DNA of 64,000 bases, taken from contig NZ_JBBYXL010000012.1 in NCBI RefSeq assembly GCF_039655865.1, positions 1-64,000 on the forward strand, in the 5' to 3' direction. Position 1 is the stretch's first letter, and every line of letters begins with the position of its first letter. The position numbers and the translations under genes were made by a program. The stretch comes from Prosthecobacter sp. SYSU 5D2 (GTDB lineage Bacteria > Verrucomicrobiota > Verrucomicrobiia > Verrucomicrobiales > Verrucomicrobiaceae). The notes below the pieces were generated by a model. That model searched no databases. It was not told the DNA's origin and saw only the letters and a list, made by a program, of their open reading frames with translations. Shown here one piece after another: positions 7,816-16,933 of the stretch.

Positions 7816-9791
7816 ACCTCGCATCCGGCATCACCCCAGATTCGGCCAGGCATCAGCCCCTGTCCTACCGCCCGGACATTGACGGGTTGAGGGCCGTCTC
7901 CATCCTGGTGGTGGTGCTTTTCCATGCCGGGCTCGGGTTCAAAGGCGGCTACGTCGGTGTGGATGTTTTTTTCGTCATCTCCGGTTATCTCATCACCGCC
8001 ATGCTCCTGCGCCAGATGCAGCGTGGACAAATCTGTCTGGTGGATTTTTGGGAAAGGCGCATCCGCCGCATCTTCCCCGCCCTCTGCGTCATGGTGCTGG
8101 CCACCATGACCGCCGGCCTCTTCCTCCTGCTGCCGGATGCCCTCGTGGAGCTGGCCCAGTCCTCCGTGGCCCAGAGCCTCATGGCGGCCAACATGCACTT
8201 CTGGTCCGTCTCAGATTACTTCGCCGCAGCGGCGGAGGAGAGCCCTCTCTTGCACACCTGGTCCCTCGCCGTGGAAGAGCAGTTTTACCTGCTGCTGCCG
8301 CTGGTATTGATGCTCATCCTGAAGACCTCCACGCCCATCGAGGGCCAGCGCCGCAGGACCGGCCTCTGGCTGCTGGTCCTCTTCGTCATCAGTCTCGTTG
8401 TCGGTGTGGCCTCCACTTACACCTCGCCAGATTTCGCCTTCTACTGGCTGCCCACCCGCGCCTGGGAGCTGCTGGTCGGCTCCTTATTGGCAGCCCGTCC
8501 GCAGCATTGGACCCTGATCCCTGCCCGGTGGAAAGATGCCGCCGGTTGGGCCGGACTGGTGGCCATCCTGGTCGCAGCGCTGGCCTTTGAAAATGACACG
8601 CCTTTTCCTGGATTCGCCGCCCTGCTCCCCTGCCTGGGCGCGGCGGCCCTTCTCGTCAGCAATGAAACCGCCCTCACCGGCGCGGGCCGCCTGCTCAGCA
8701 CCGGACCCGCCGTCTTCATCGGCCGCATCTCCTATTCCCTCTACCTCTGGCACTGGCCGCTGCTGGCCTATGGCGCGTATTTGACCGCCACATCCCGCCA
8801 CCCTGGGGTGGGCACACGCATCGCCCTCGTAGTGGCCGGATTCATCCTCGCCTGGCTGTCCTGGCGCTGGGTGGAGACGCCTGTGCGTGAGCGCCGCATC
8901 CTCGCCGCCCGCCGCAGCCTCTTCAGCATGGCAGCGGTCATGACCGCCGGCATGATCACCTTTTCCTGGCTGCTCATCCGCCATGACGGCTGGCCCGCTC
9001 GGGTGAATCCGCAGGCGCTCAGCTACCTCACCGGCGTCAACAACCTGCCCGCCTACGCCGGCTACCCTTTTGAATTGTTCCGCGACACCGCCGGCCCGGA
9101 CTTCCCGCGCATCGGCCACACCGGACAGGAAGCCACCCACCTCATGGTCTGGGGGGACAGCCACGCCGGCCGCGTGCTTCCTGCCGTCCTGGATCTCAGC
9201 CTGCAAAAAGGCAGCGCCGCCCAGTTTGCCTATTACAGCGCCACCTCTCCCGTGCTCGGTTTTTACCGGCCCAGCCGCCATTCCCTGAACGAGCGCACCC
9301 AGGCCTGGGCCGAGCAGGTCGTCGCCACCGTGCGGGAGAAAAACATCCCCCATACCCTGCTCGTCGGCTATTGGCAAAAGGCCCCTGACAAGCAAACCCA
9401 GCGCTTTTCAGACGCCCTCATCAACACCGTCCGCGAACTGAAAAAAACCGGCACCCAGGTGTGGATCCTTCTCGATGTCCCAAGCCACGACTTTGACGTG
9501 GACAAGGCCCTGTCCCTCCATGCGCTGCGACCGGAGTTCATCACCGATCCCGCAGATCTGGCCACCACCCGCCAGCAACACGAAGCCACCAACCGCCTCA
9601 TGTACGACCTCGTCCCGGCTCTCGAAGAAGCCGGCGCACGCGTGCTGGATCCCCTGCCCTATTTTTTATCCGCCGATGGCAACCGCACCCTCGTGGAGGC
9701 CGATGGCCGCGCCCTCTACACCGATCCCCACCACCTCAGCGCCGCCGGTTCCCAGCGCCTCGTCCCCCTTCTGGAGCCCCTCTTCAAGTAG
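7812..9791 (+). CDS. OafA/YrhL-type acyltransferase with C-terminal SGNH domain
   Basis: This is a membrane O-acyltransferase (acyltransferase family 3) that typically O-acetylates surface polysaccharides. SYRPDIDGLRAVSILVVVLFH and GGYVGVDVFFVISGYLIT mark the N-terminal catalytic membrane domain with about ten transmembrane helices (to about residue 385). The C-terminal periplasmic domain has VWGDSHAGRVLP, the Ser block of SGNH hydrolases, and DPHHLSAAGSQRL, the Asp-His block. The length (659) matches OafA-type fusions. A GTG start at 7812 overlaps the preceding stop by four bases. It probably decorates the same glycan with acetyl groups; substrate is inferred from position. Confidence 0.88.
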   Translation: MNLASGITPDSARHQPLSYRPDIDGLRAVSILVVVLFHAGLGFKGGYVGVDVFFVISGYLITAMLLRQMQRGQICLVDFWERRIRRIFPALCVMVLATMTAGLFLLLPDALVELAQSSVAQSLMAANMHFWSVSDYFAAAAEESPLLHTWSLAVEEQFYLLLPLVLMLILKTSTPIEGQRRRTGLWLLVLFVISLVVGVASTYTSPDFAFYWLPTRAWELLVGSLLAARPQHWTLIPARWKDAAGWAGLVAILVAALAFENDTPFPGFAALLPCLGAAALLVSNETALTGAGRLLSTGPAVFIGRISYSLYLWHWPLLAYGAYLTATSRHPGVGTRIALVVAGFILAWLSWRWVETPVRERRILAARRSLFSMAAVMTAGMITFSWLLIRHDGWPARVNPQALSYLTGVNNLPAYAGYPFELFRDTAGPDFPRIGHTGQEATHLMVWGDSHAGRVLPAVLDLSLQKGSAAQFAYYSATSPVLGFYRPSRHSLNERTQAWAEQVVATVREKNIPHTLLVGYWQKAPDKQTQRFSDALINTVRELKKTGTQVWILLDVPSHDFDVDKALSLHALRPEFITDPADLATTRQQHEATNRLMYDLVPALEEAGARVLDPLPYFLSADGNRTLVEADGRALYTDPHHLSAAGSQRLVPLLEPLFK

Positions 9792-9835
9792 TTCAGTTGG
9801 GCTCCAACTGATTCTTACCCCTCGCCCCCATCCTC

Positions 9836-11134
9836 TCACGGCAACGTCGGATGAATGTAAATCCGCTCCAGCCCCGCCAGATAATCCTCCGTGCTCAAGC
9901 TCACCACCATGAGGCTTTCAGCATCCAGCTCCACCACGCCCGCACGATGCAGTTGCCGCATCAGATGCACCTGCGCCACACAGTCATGCGCCGCCAGCGA
10001 GCCCAGCAGGATGTGCAGCTTCGCCTCCATGTCCCCCAGCTTTTTGTGCCGGTCTTCATTCAGAATGTTCTTCAGATAACCTGCCGCATACACCGTCGGC
10101 GAGAAATAGAAATTGGAGTTGAAAAACTTGATCCGCGACGGCCCGTAACCCAGCAGCGTCAGCACGCAGAAAGGCATCAGATTGTGCGCCCCGTGGAAGA
10201 TCAGGCTGTCCACCGCCCCGATCACCACCTTGCCCGTGGCCTCGATTTTGGGGTGCATCCTCTCGGTGGTTTTTTTGAAAAGCACCCAGTCCAGATCCGT
10301 CACCCATTTGAGCACCGGGCTGTCTTCCTTGTCCGGTCCCGCCAGCTTCAAAATGCCATTCGCGTAAGCCGAAACCGCCACCCGCGTGCCCGCATAAGAC
10401 TTGGCCTCCTCCGGGACCGGCCCCGCGCAGTTCGGCCGCACCACCACATCAAAGGAGTCAATCTCCTCACCATTCAGATGGGCTGAGGAAGCCGGACCCA
10501 CCACCGCCACCGACTTGCCCCGGATGTAATCCATGAAGTCACGCCGCAGGTACTTCGGATTGGAAAAGTGCCGCCCCTCCTCCAGCCCCTGCATGGCGCC
10601 GTCAGGCATCCCCGCATGGATGCGGTAGCACACCTCCAGCAGATGCCGGTAGCCCGGATGCAGACGCCGGATGGCCAGCAGCCGGTCCAGGCAGCTCTTC
10701 GCAAAGTCTAGATCCCCCTGGTCAATCGCCGCCGTGAAACCCGCATTCAGCGTCTCCAGGTCCGCCCCCTCCTGCCTCGCATCCGCAAAGGCTCTCGCCA
10801 CCGCCTTGTCCCGGGCGATGCCGGAGGCCCGCAGGCAGCGGTTGCGAAACAGATGCCGGAAAACCGCCAGCCACTCCTGGCTGCTGCACATCTGCGGGTC
10901 CGCCGCATACAGCACCGTCATCAGGCTCTGCTGCCGTTCCTCATAGTCCGCCTTGGAAACATAAGTCGCCCCCGCCACAGCCATCAGCGGCACGGACAGG
11001 GCCGGGGCCAACGTCTGCTGAATGCGCAGCGCATCCGGCCCGCTGACCGGATCTTCTGAGGCGATCAGGCTGCGCCCTCTCCCGGCAGGCTTCTTTTTGC
11101 GGATTCGCTTTTTAAGCCAGGATAAGAATGACAT
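9836..11134 (-). CDS. Sialyltransferase-like (GT29-like) protein
   Basis: The 432-residue protein has a basic N-terminus and no clear membrane anchor. Residues 207-235 contain SVAVVGPASS followed by EEIDSFDVVVRPN, which resembles the sialylmotif L pattern (VVGNS..L....G..ID..D.V.R.N) of GT29 sialyltransferases. A later segment around residues 315-345 (HNLMPFCVLTLLGYGP, then IKFFNSNFY) fits the C-terminal part of that fold. GT29 enzymes use CMP-activated nonulosonic acids, and this gene lies 44 bases from the end of the operon that makes one, convergently oriented. It is therefore a candidate transferase for the CMP sugar. The N-terminal 200 residues are helical and unrecognised. Confidence 0.6.
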   Translation of the reverse strand: MSFLSWLKKRIRKKKPAGRGRSLIASEDPVSGPDALRIQQTLAPALSVPLMAVAGATYVSKADYEERQQSLMTVLYAADPQMCSSQEWLAVFRHLFRNRCLRASGIARDKAVARAFADARQEGADLETLNAGFTAAIDQGDLDFAKSCLDRLLAIRRLHPGYRHLLEVCYRIHAGMPDGAMQGLEEGRHFSNPKYLRRDFMDYIRGKSVAVVGPASSAHLNGEEIDSFDVVVRPNCAGPVPEEAKSYAGTRVAVSAYANGILKLAGPDKEDSPVLKWVTDLDWVLFKKTTERMHPKIEATGKVVIGAVDSLIFHGAHNLMPFCVLTLLGYGPSRIKFFNSNFYFSPTVYAAGYLKNILNEDRHKKLGDMEAKLHILLGSLAAHDCVAQVHLMRQLHRAGVVELDAESLMVVSLSTEDYLAGLERIYIHPTLP

Positions 11135-11282
11135 AGATGGACAGGAGAGGTGGGATGACCGCGCACAGGTGGCCTCATGGATTAATGACAGCCTGCCATG
11201 CAGGTCAAATCAAAAGGGCTCTTCCAACCAGGCTCAAAATTCATCACCTTGACCCCCTGCCGTTAGCCGCTAAGGGAATAGC

Positions 11283-11933
11283 ATGAAGCTGGAAATAACT
11301 GAAGCCGAGTTGCAAAGCCTGGTGGCCAGGCAGATTGATCATCTCTTCATGCTTCGCGACGAGGAAAAAGACATCCTGGAGCGTGGCGTCAAAGAGGCGC
11401 TGAAACGCTGCGAGTTCTGCTTTTCGCATTCCTCAAACAAATATTACCACCGCGATGGCCAGGTCTATTTCAATCCCTTCCACTCCGGCCAGTATTCCAT
11501 TTTTTTATATTATCTGGCCAGTTCCGTCTTCAGGCTAGATGCAGCCCACCGCACCCTCTGCGACCGTATCTACTACCTAAACAAGGCCCTGAACTCGCTG
11601 GATCTTCTGTATGAAGTCACCATGCCTGACATCTTCTTCTTGGATCACCCGGTCGGCAGCGTCATGGGCCGCGCAGACTATGGGGATTTCTTCAGCTTTT
11701 CCCAAGGCTGCACCGTCGGCAACAACAAGGGCATCTATCCCAAATTTGGCAAAAACGTCCGCATGATGTCAGGCTCCAAAGTGCTGGGCGACTGTACGAT
11801 CGGAGACAATGTCATCCTCTCCGCCAACAGCTACATCAAAGACGTGGACATTCCCTCCTGCTCCATCGTCTTCGGCACCTCGCCCAACCACATCATCAAG
11901 CGCAAAGACGAAGCTTACTTCAAGCGTCCATAA
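11283..11933 (+). CDS. Serine-acetyltransferase-like hexapeptide O-acetyltransferase
   Basis: A 216-residue protein with a helical N-terminal half and a short C-terminal left-handed beta-helix: GCTVGNNKGIYPKFGKNVRM, then VLGDCTIGDNVILSANSYIKD. This is the CysE-like architecture seen in sugar O-acetyltransferases of surface glycan loci. It is divergent from the GT29-like gene, with 148 bases between the starts, and its 3' end overlaps the convergent GT9 gene by 14 bases. A role in acetylating the locus glycan is likely from context; cysteine synthesis is less likely because the N-terminal domain is not that of CysE. Confidence 0.65.
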   Translation: MKLEITEAELQSLVARQIDHLFMLRDEEKDILERGVKEALKRCEFCFSHSSNKYYHRDGQVYFNPFHSGQYSIFLYYLASSVFRLDAAHRTLCDRIYYLNKALNSLDLLYEVTMPDIFFLDHPVGSVMGRADYGDFFSFSQGCTVGNNKGIYPKFGKNVRMMSGSKVLGDCTIGDNVILSANSYIKDVDIPSCSIVFGTSPNHIIKRKDEAYFKRP

Positions 11934-12861
11934 GCGCCATCGCCTCCGCCAGCATCGCCGTGGTGGGCACTTCCTCGGGTGACAGCCGGTCCTTCGGCCC
12001 ATACTCCGCCGGATCCACAAAATGCCGTGCCGCCAGCACCCGGTGGCGCGGCGTCGGCCAGTGCCACTTGCCTTCATGCGTCGGACCAAAGACCGTCACC
12101 GTCGGCACGTCAAAGGCCTGCGCCAGATGCGAAGCCGCCCCGTCAATGCAAAGCACCAGCCGCGCTTTGGAAAGCAGGTGCAGATACTGCTGCATGCTGG
12201 TCTTTCCGCCCAGGTTGATCACCGCCACACCGCTGCCATCGGCAATGGCCTGGCAGTGGGCCACCTCACGCTCAGACCCGCCCCCGGCGATGACAACCGG
12301 CAATTCATACTGTCGGGCCAGTTGCTTGACCGTCTCCGCCCACTGCTTCACCCCCCAGAATTTTCGCGACCACGCCGCCGTCGGATTGACCAAAAGAAAC
12401 TCCCCTTCCGGCAGTTCCGGATGCCGCCATTCCGCCGGTGGCGCATTCAGTCTGGGCGGCACAAAATCCGCATCCGGCAGACCGCTGACCACGCGCCAAA
12501 AATACCGCGCCCAGTATTCCTGCCCGGCGATTTCCAGCCGCACTTCATGAAACAAAAACCGGTACCACCAGCGCAGATGCCGGGCCTTGTTGATGATGAG
12601 CAGACGTTGGGCCGTGCGCAGCCGGAAGGCCTGCCAGACGGCCTTGGAGCTCCAGTTCGTCGTCCACACCTGGGCGAATTTCCCCTTCACGTTCGGTCCC
12701 CAGACGCAGCCCGGCATCAGCGAAACCAAAGGCTGAAAGGCCTCCCGCACAAACAGCGCCGTCGGCTGTCCCATCCCCTTGGCCAGATGCTGCGCGCTGG
12801 GCTGCAAAAGCAGCACATCCCCGAGCTGTTTGTCACTGACGATCGCGGCTCCTGCGTTCAT
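11920..12861 (-). CDS. Glycosyltransferase family 9 (heptosyltransferase-like)
   Basis: GT9 enzymes such as WaaC and WaaF add heptose to lipopolysaccharide core. The features seen are GEFLLVNPTAAWSRKFWGVK, the mid-protein VIAGGGSEREVAHCQAIA and INLGGKTSMQQYLHLLSKAR, and then CIDGAASHLAQAFDVPTVTVFGPTH, the family's nucleotide-sugar site. Length 313 fits. The ATG overlaps the stop of the upstream GT4 gene by four bases, so the two are co-translated. The 3' end overlaps the convergent acetyltransferase gene. Confidence 0.82.
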   Translation of the reverse strand: MNAGAAIVSDKQLGDVLLLQPSAQHLAKGMGQPTALFVREAFQPLVSLMPGCVWGPNVKGKFAQVWTTNWSSKAVWQAFRLRTAQRLLIINKARHLRWWYRFLFHEVRLEIAGQEYWARYFWRVVSGLPDADFVPPRLNAPPAEWRHPELPEGEFLLVNPTAAWSRKFWGVKQWAETVKQLARQYELPVVIAGGGSEREVAHCQAIADGSGVAVINLGGKTSMQQYLHLLSKARLVLCIDGAASHLAQAFDVPTVTVFGPTHEGKWHWPTPRHRVLAARHFVDPAEYGPKDRLSPEEVPTTAMLAEAMALMDA

Positions 12862-13979
12862 GCCCGGTCGGGCATCAGCCCGGTATAAATGTTGTGAAGT
12901 TTGCGCACCGTGCCGGGCGTGGCAAAACGGTCGCGGATGACAGCCTGCGCTTCCTCAAAGGCAAACGCGGCGCTGATCTGCGCGCCATCCATTTTTAGCA
13001 GCGCCTCCAGCTTGTCCGCCAGCACCGCCGGCTGCTGCGGCGGAAAAAGAAACGCCTCGCGCGGAATGAATTCCGGGATCACACCGCTACTCGCCGCCAG
13101 CAGCGGCACCCCTGCCGCCACACACTCCAGCGCCGCCATGCCAAAGCTCTCACTGCGGGAGGGATGCACCGCCAAAGCGTATTCGCGGAGTCGCTCCCGG
13201 TAGTTTTCCACCACGCCCAGAAACGACACGCGAAAACGTTTCAGACGGCCCGCTTCCAAAACCGCTGCCGCCTCCTGGCCTAACAAGTCTCCCAGAAAAT
13301 GAATCTCCGGCACGGGTCCCTGCGGCAGCCGCGACTCCAGCAGCAAAAGCGTCTCCACGAGATCCTGCCAGCCCTTGCGAGGAATGATGGACCCCAGAAC
13401 CAAAATCCGCTCCAGCGGCTGAACCGAAGCACCCTCACGTGGTGGCAGCACCTCCTCTGCCGTCACACCATTGTGCACCAGCGTCAGCGGCCTCTGCCCA
13501 GATACCCAGGGATGCACTTTCTGAAACAGATCATCCCCCACCGCAATGATGTGCTTGTGGTCACCGCAGCGATATTTTTCAAAATCCCGCTGGCTCATGC
13601 CGGGCGTCCGCAAGGTCAGCACGGGGATCGCTTTCAGCTCACGCGCCAGCGCCAGCCCCAGCAGGCTGTCCGGATGGTCATTTGTGTGCACGATCACCGG
13701 CCGGCCAGGTGTCAGCAGCGGACACAGGGCCTTCGCCGCCCGTCTGGCAAAAGCCCAGTTCTCCCACAAACGGCCTGCCAGACTGCGCGACGCGGGAAAT
13801 GGCAGCCGCACCCAGCGCACATTGTGGGCCGTGCAGTGCTGCGTCAGCCAGCCTTCCTTCCCGGTGAGCAGCACCGGATCATGCTCCTGCATTCCGGGCG
13901 CGCTCAGCAGCCGCGACAGGGACTTTTGAGCCCCGGCGAGGTGCACGGAATTTTGGACAAAGACGGCTTGAGGCAGCAT
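12858..13979 (-). CDS. Glycosyltransferase family 4
   Basis: A retaining GT-B glycosyltransferase of 373 residues. Typical elements are VHTNDHPDSLLGLALARELK, ILVLGSIIPRKGWQDLVETL, and YALAVHPSRSESFGMAALECVAAGVPLLA, the E-x7-E donor-binding motif. It forms a two-gene unit with the GT9 gene by a four-base overlap. The acceptor is unknown; lipopolysaccharide core or a surface glycan is likely from the neighbours. Confidence 0.85.
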   Translation of the reverse strand: MLPQAVFVQNSVHLAGAQKSLSRLLSAPGMQEHDPVLLTGKEGWLTQHCTAHNVRWVRLPFPASRSLAGRLWENWAFARRAAKALCPLLTPGRPVIVHTNDHPDSLLGLALARELKAIPVLTLRTPGMSQRDFEKYRCGDHKHIIAVGDDLFQKVHPWVSGQRPLTLVHNGVTAEEVLPPREGASVQPLERILVLGSIIPRKGWQDLVETLLLLESRLPQGPVPEIHFLGDLLGQEAAAVLEAGRLKRFRVSFLGVVENYRERLREYALAVHPSRSESFGMAALECVAAGVPLLAASSGVIPEFIPREAFLFPPQQPAVLADKLEALLKMDGAQISAAFAFEEAQAVIRDRFATPGTVRKLHNIYTGLMPDRA

Positions 13980-14031
13980 GGACAGGACTTCTTTGGCTCA
14001 ATCCGGGCAGTTCTGCAAGACAGTCCGCAGC

Positions 14032-15126
14032 TCAGCCCGCCTTCTCAAAAAACAGGGTGAACTCATGCCGATTATAAGTCAGGTGCGTCTGGGCAAAGAG
14101 ACGCAACCCCGCTGCCGTCGCCGTTTTCACCGTCCGTCGAAACAGGTCGCACGGCTCGCTCACCGTCTCGATCTTCGGCACCTTCAGCGTAAATACGACC
14201 AGTCCCTTCGCCTTCAAAAAGCGCGACAGGCGGATGACATGATCCATGGATTCATGCGGCGGCCCGTTGAGATCCGAAAGCACCACATCGTAAACCGTGC
14301 CCGGCTGCGGCGTGAAGGTGGCCACGTCTGCATGCACAAATTTCAGCCCGGCCCGGTTGTCCAGGCGCCTGTCCAGCGGCGCGCGGTCAATCGCCGTCAC
14401 CCGCTGCTCACGCGCCAGCAGCTCGGACGTCATGCCGCCAGGGCAGGCCCCCAGCTCCACCCAGTGGCTGCCCTTGGCCAGCGGCGGACGGTGCAGCAGC
14501 AGGTAGTGCAGCGCCTCGGCGATCTTCGCCCCGGCCCGGCTGATCGTGTCCGGGGAGTCCTGGTCAATGTACTTGCTCCCTCCCGCATACAGACCGTTGG
14601 AAAGCCGGGGCGTCTGCATCCCGCAAAAAAGCCCCTCTTTTCCCACCAGGCAAAAGAGTGTGGGCAATGTCGGGTCCTGTTCCTCCACCGTATTCGCCGC
14701 CAGTTTCGGGAAGATTTGCAGCGCCCGCCCGCGCAGGTTGGAAGCGAGGCTTTTGTAATACTTGTCCGGCGAGGTCGCATTGAGCTGCCCGATGAACAGG
14801 CCGTGTGGCTGGCGGTCACCAAACTTCTTCAGCAGCGTCTGCGCCGCCTTTTCAATGAAGCCGTCCATCTTCTGCGGATTGCACGGCCAGGTGTGATCCA
14901 TGGGCAGGTTCCAGCGTGCAAACTTGGCCGCCTCGGACAGGTGAATGGCCTGCGGCGTCAGCGTCTTGATGAGGTAATAGTCCTTCCCCAGCCGCGTCTG
15001 CGTGGCCGCGCCGAACCGTTTCAAAACCTCCTCGGCCACCCCCTCCAGGACTTCAGGGATGCGCACCAGCCAGGCGGCTGGGTGGGGGATGGAAGGCGTC
15101 TCGGCGGCTTGGCTCATGAAAGCCAT
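14032..15126 (-). CDS. RlmM-like rRNA 2'-O-ribose methyltransferase (FtsJ fold)
   Basis: The C-terminal part is an FtsJ/RrmJ Rossmann domain: HWVELGACPGGMTSELLARE is the SAM-binding motif I, VTAIDRAPLD the acidic loop, YDVVLSDLNGPP motif IV, and LVVFTLKVPK contains the catalytic lysine. The 364-residue length and the N-terminal THUMP-like region resemble RlmM, which methylates C2498 of 23S rRNA in E. coli. The ATG at 15126 was taken; an ATG nine bases later is possible. Convergence of size and domain order supports RlmM-like, but the target base is not shown by sequence. Confidence 0.75.
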   Translation of the reverse strand: MAFMSQAAETPSIPHPAAWLVRIPEVLEGVAEEVLKRFGAATQTRLGKDYYLIKTLTPQAIHLSEAAKFARWNLPMDHTWPCNPQKMDGFIEKAAQTLLKKFGDRQPHGLFIGQLNATSPDKYYKSLASNLRGRALQIFPKLAANTVEEQDPTLPTLFCLVGKEGLFCGMQTPRLSNGLYAGGSKYIDQDSPDTISRAGAKIAEALHYLLLHRPPLAKGSHWVELGACPGGMTSELLAREQRVTAIDRAPLDRRLDNRAGLKFVHADVATFTPQPGTVYDVVLSDLNGPPHESMDHVIRLSRFLKAKGLVVFTLKVPKIETVSEPCDLFRRTVKTATAAGLRLFAQTHLTYNRHEFTLFFEKAG

Positions 15127-15174
15127 GACCTCGCCCCACCACGCCCCCAGTGCAAGCGGTGAGCGCTTCCTTCC

Positions 15175-16842
15175 TCACCCCCACTGCGCGATGATCTGCG
15201 CGGCCACGATGCGCAGCAGCATCGTCAGCGGATACACCGTCGCATAGGCGATGGCCGGAGAATCACAGCGCGCCATGCCGGTGGCAAAGGCCAGCGCCGG
15301 AGGATCCGTCATGCCGCCTGAGAGCACACCGCTCAGGGTCATGAAATTCAGCCGGTGAAACCGCCGCCCCACATAACCCAGGATCAGCAGCGGCAGCATC
15401 GTCACCGCGATGCCCAGCAGCACCCATTGCAGGCCCTGCAGGGAGAAGACCGTGCGGGCGAAGTTTTCCCCGGACAGCAGGCCCACATTGGCCAGGAAAA
15501 GGATGATGCCCAGCTCCCGCAGGGCGCGATTCGCATTCATCGGCATGTGCAGCACCATCGGCCCCAGGCGCCCCAGATGGCTGAGCAGGATGGCCATGAC
15601 CAGCGGTCCTCCCGCCAGCCCCAGGCGCACCGGAGCAGGCAACCCCTCGATGCGGAAAGGATAAAGCCCCAGCAGCACCCCCAGCAGAATACCTGCGAAG
15701 ATGGCCGCAAACTTCGTCTCCTGAAGCTGCGCCACCTCATTGCCCAGGGCCTTCGTGGCGGCATTCAGGGATTCATCATCCCCCACCAGTTGCAGCATGT
15801 CGCCATATTGCAGCCGCACGTTTGGCAGCGCGGTGAAGATCAGATCTCCCCGGCTCACCCGCGTCACCGTCACGTTGTGAATGTGCTCCAGCCCCAGCTC
15901 CTGCACACTCTTGCCCAGGTTGCGTTTGTTGGTCAGCACCACCCGCCGGTGGACCAGGTTGCCCGGCGCCTTCATCAGATTTTCTTCACTGACACTGCCC
16001 ACGATGAGCCGGAACTGGTCCAGATGCGCCTGCGTGCCCACCGCCATGATAAAATCTCCCACATGCAGCACGGTCCCGGACGTGACCGTGCGCACCTCTC
16101 CTCCGTCCGCCAGGCGATGGCGTGAAATGACCACATTGGTCTCATGCAGGCCCGGCAGCGCCCCCAGGTTCACGCCTTCCAGATTCGGGTTCTCCACCCG
16201 CAGATTCATCCTCTCCAGCGGCTCCACATCCGCCCCCTGCTCCTTGCGGAACGCCGCCGCCTCCGCCTCCACATCCATGTTGAAAAAGCGTTTCAGAAGG
16301 ATCAGCGAGAAGATGATGCCGACAATCGCCAGCGGATACGTCGCCGCATAGGAGAGTGCGGGCAGCGTCACCAGCGCCGGGTCGGCGCCGGCGGTGGCCA
16401 GGGCCTGCTGGGCCGCTCCCAGCGCCGGCGTATTGGTCGTCGCCCCGGCGAAAAGGCCGGCCACCGCAGGCAGCGGCATGTCCAGCAGCCACCCGCCCGC
16501 CATGGCCACCACCGCCCCGCCCAGCACCAGGGCAAAGGCGTATCCGTTGAGCAGCAGACCCTGCCGCCGCAGGGAGGCGAAGAACCCAGGCCCCATTTGC
16601 ATACCCAGCGCAAAGACAAACAGCACCAGGCCAAATTCCTTCAAAAAATGCGCCACCTCATGCTCCGGTCTCAGACCGAAATGCGATGCCGCCAGCCCCG
16701 TGAAAAGCACCCCCGCCACGCCCATTTTGATCCCCGCGATGCGGATGTTCCCCAGCCCGATCCCCGACAGGATCACTGCACTGAGAATGAGAAGGTCATG
16801 CGCGACAGCGGAGGTCTGATGCAATTGCTGGAAAAAAGCCAC
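15175..16842 (-). CDS. AspT/YidE/YbjL-family transporter with two TrkA-C domains
   Basis: An integral membrane protein of 555 residues with two hydrophobic halves separated by a soluble central region. The first half has GFVLFVFALGMQMGPGF-type segments (seen as LVLFVFALGMQMGPGF) and ATTNTPALGAAQQAL. The second has LGIILFLANVGLLSGENF and LSGGMTDPPALAFA. The repeated G.TT.TPAL/G.M.DPPAL sites are typical of aspartate-alanine exchanger relatives. The centre carries two TrkA C-terminal (RCK_C) domains, one around RHRLADGGEVRTVTSGTVLHVGD. The substrate is not predictable; AspT itself exchanges aspartate and alanine. Confidence 0.82.
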   Translation of the reverse strand: MAFFQQLHQTSAVAHDLLILSAVILSGIGLGNIRIAGIKMGVAGVLFTGLAASHFGLRPEHEVAHFLKEFGLVLFVFALGMQMGPGFFASLRRQGLLLNGYAFALVLGGAVVAMAGGWLLDMPLPAVAGLFAGATTNTPALGAAQQALATAGADPALVTLPALSYAATYPLAIVGIIFSLILLKRFFNMDVEAEAAAFRKEQGADVEPLERMNLRVENPNLEGVNLGALPGLHETNVVISRHRLADGGEVRTVTSGTVLHVGDFIMAVGTQAHLDQFRLIVGSVSEENLMKAPGNLVHRRVVLTNKRNLGKSVQELGLEHIHNVTVTRVSRGDLIFTALPNVRLQYGDMLQLVGDDESLNAATKALGNEVAQLQETKFAAIFAGILLGVLLGLYPFRIEGLPAPVRLGLAGGPLVMAILLSHLGRLGPMVLHMPMNANRALRELGIILFLANVGLLSGENFARTVFSLQGLQWVLLGIAVTMLPLLILGYVGRRFHRLNFMTLSGVLSGGMTDPPALAFATGMARCDSPAIAYATVYPLTMLLRIVAAQIIAQWG

Positions 16843-16933
16843 GCCTGAGTCATGGCACTTTTGATGCCAGATGACGCCTTGTTTTGTATGTCAATTTTGC
16901 GTCATGCAAGACCCGCTTGGCTCTAAACCCTGT

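Noticed and set aside
11920..11933. 14-base overlap of convergent acetyltransferase and GT9 genes
   Set aside because: Real, but short convergent overlaps are common and do not imply regulation.
15355..16125. 256-codon open frame on the plus strand, His/Gln-rich
   Set aside because: Shadow of the AspT-like transporter gene in a high-GC frame.
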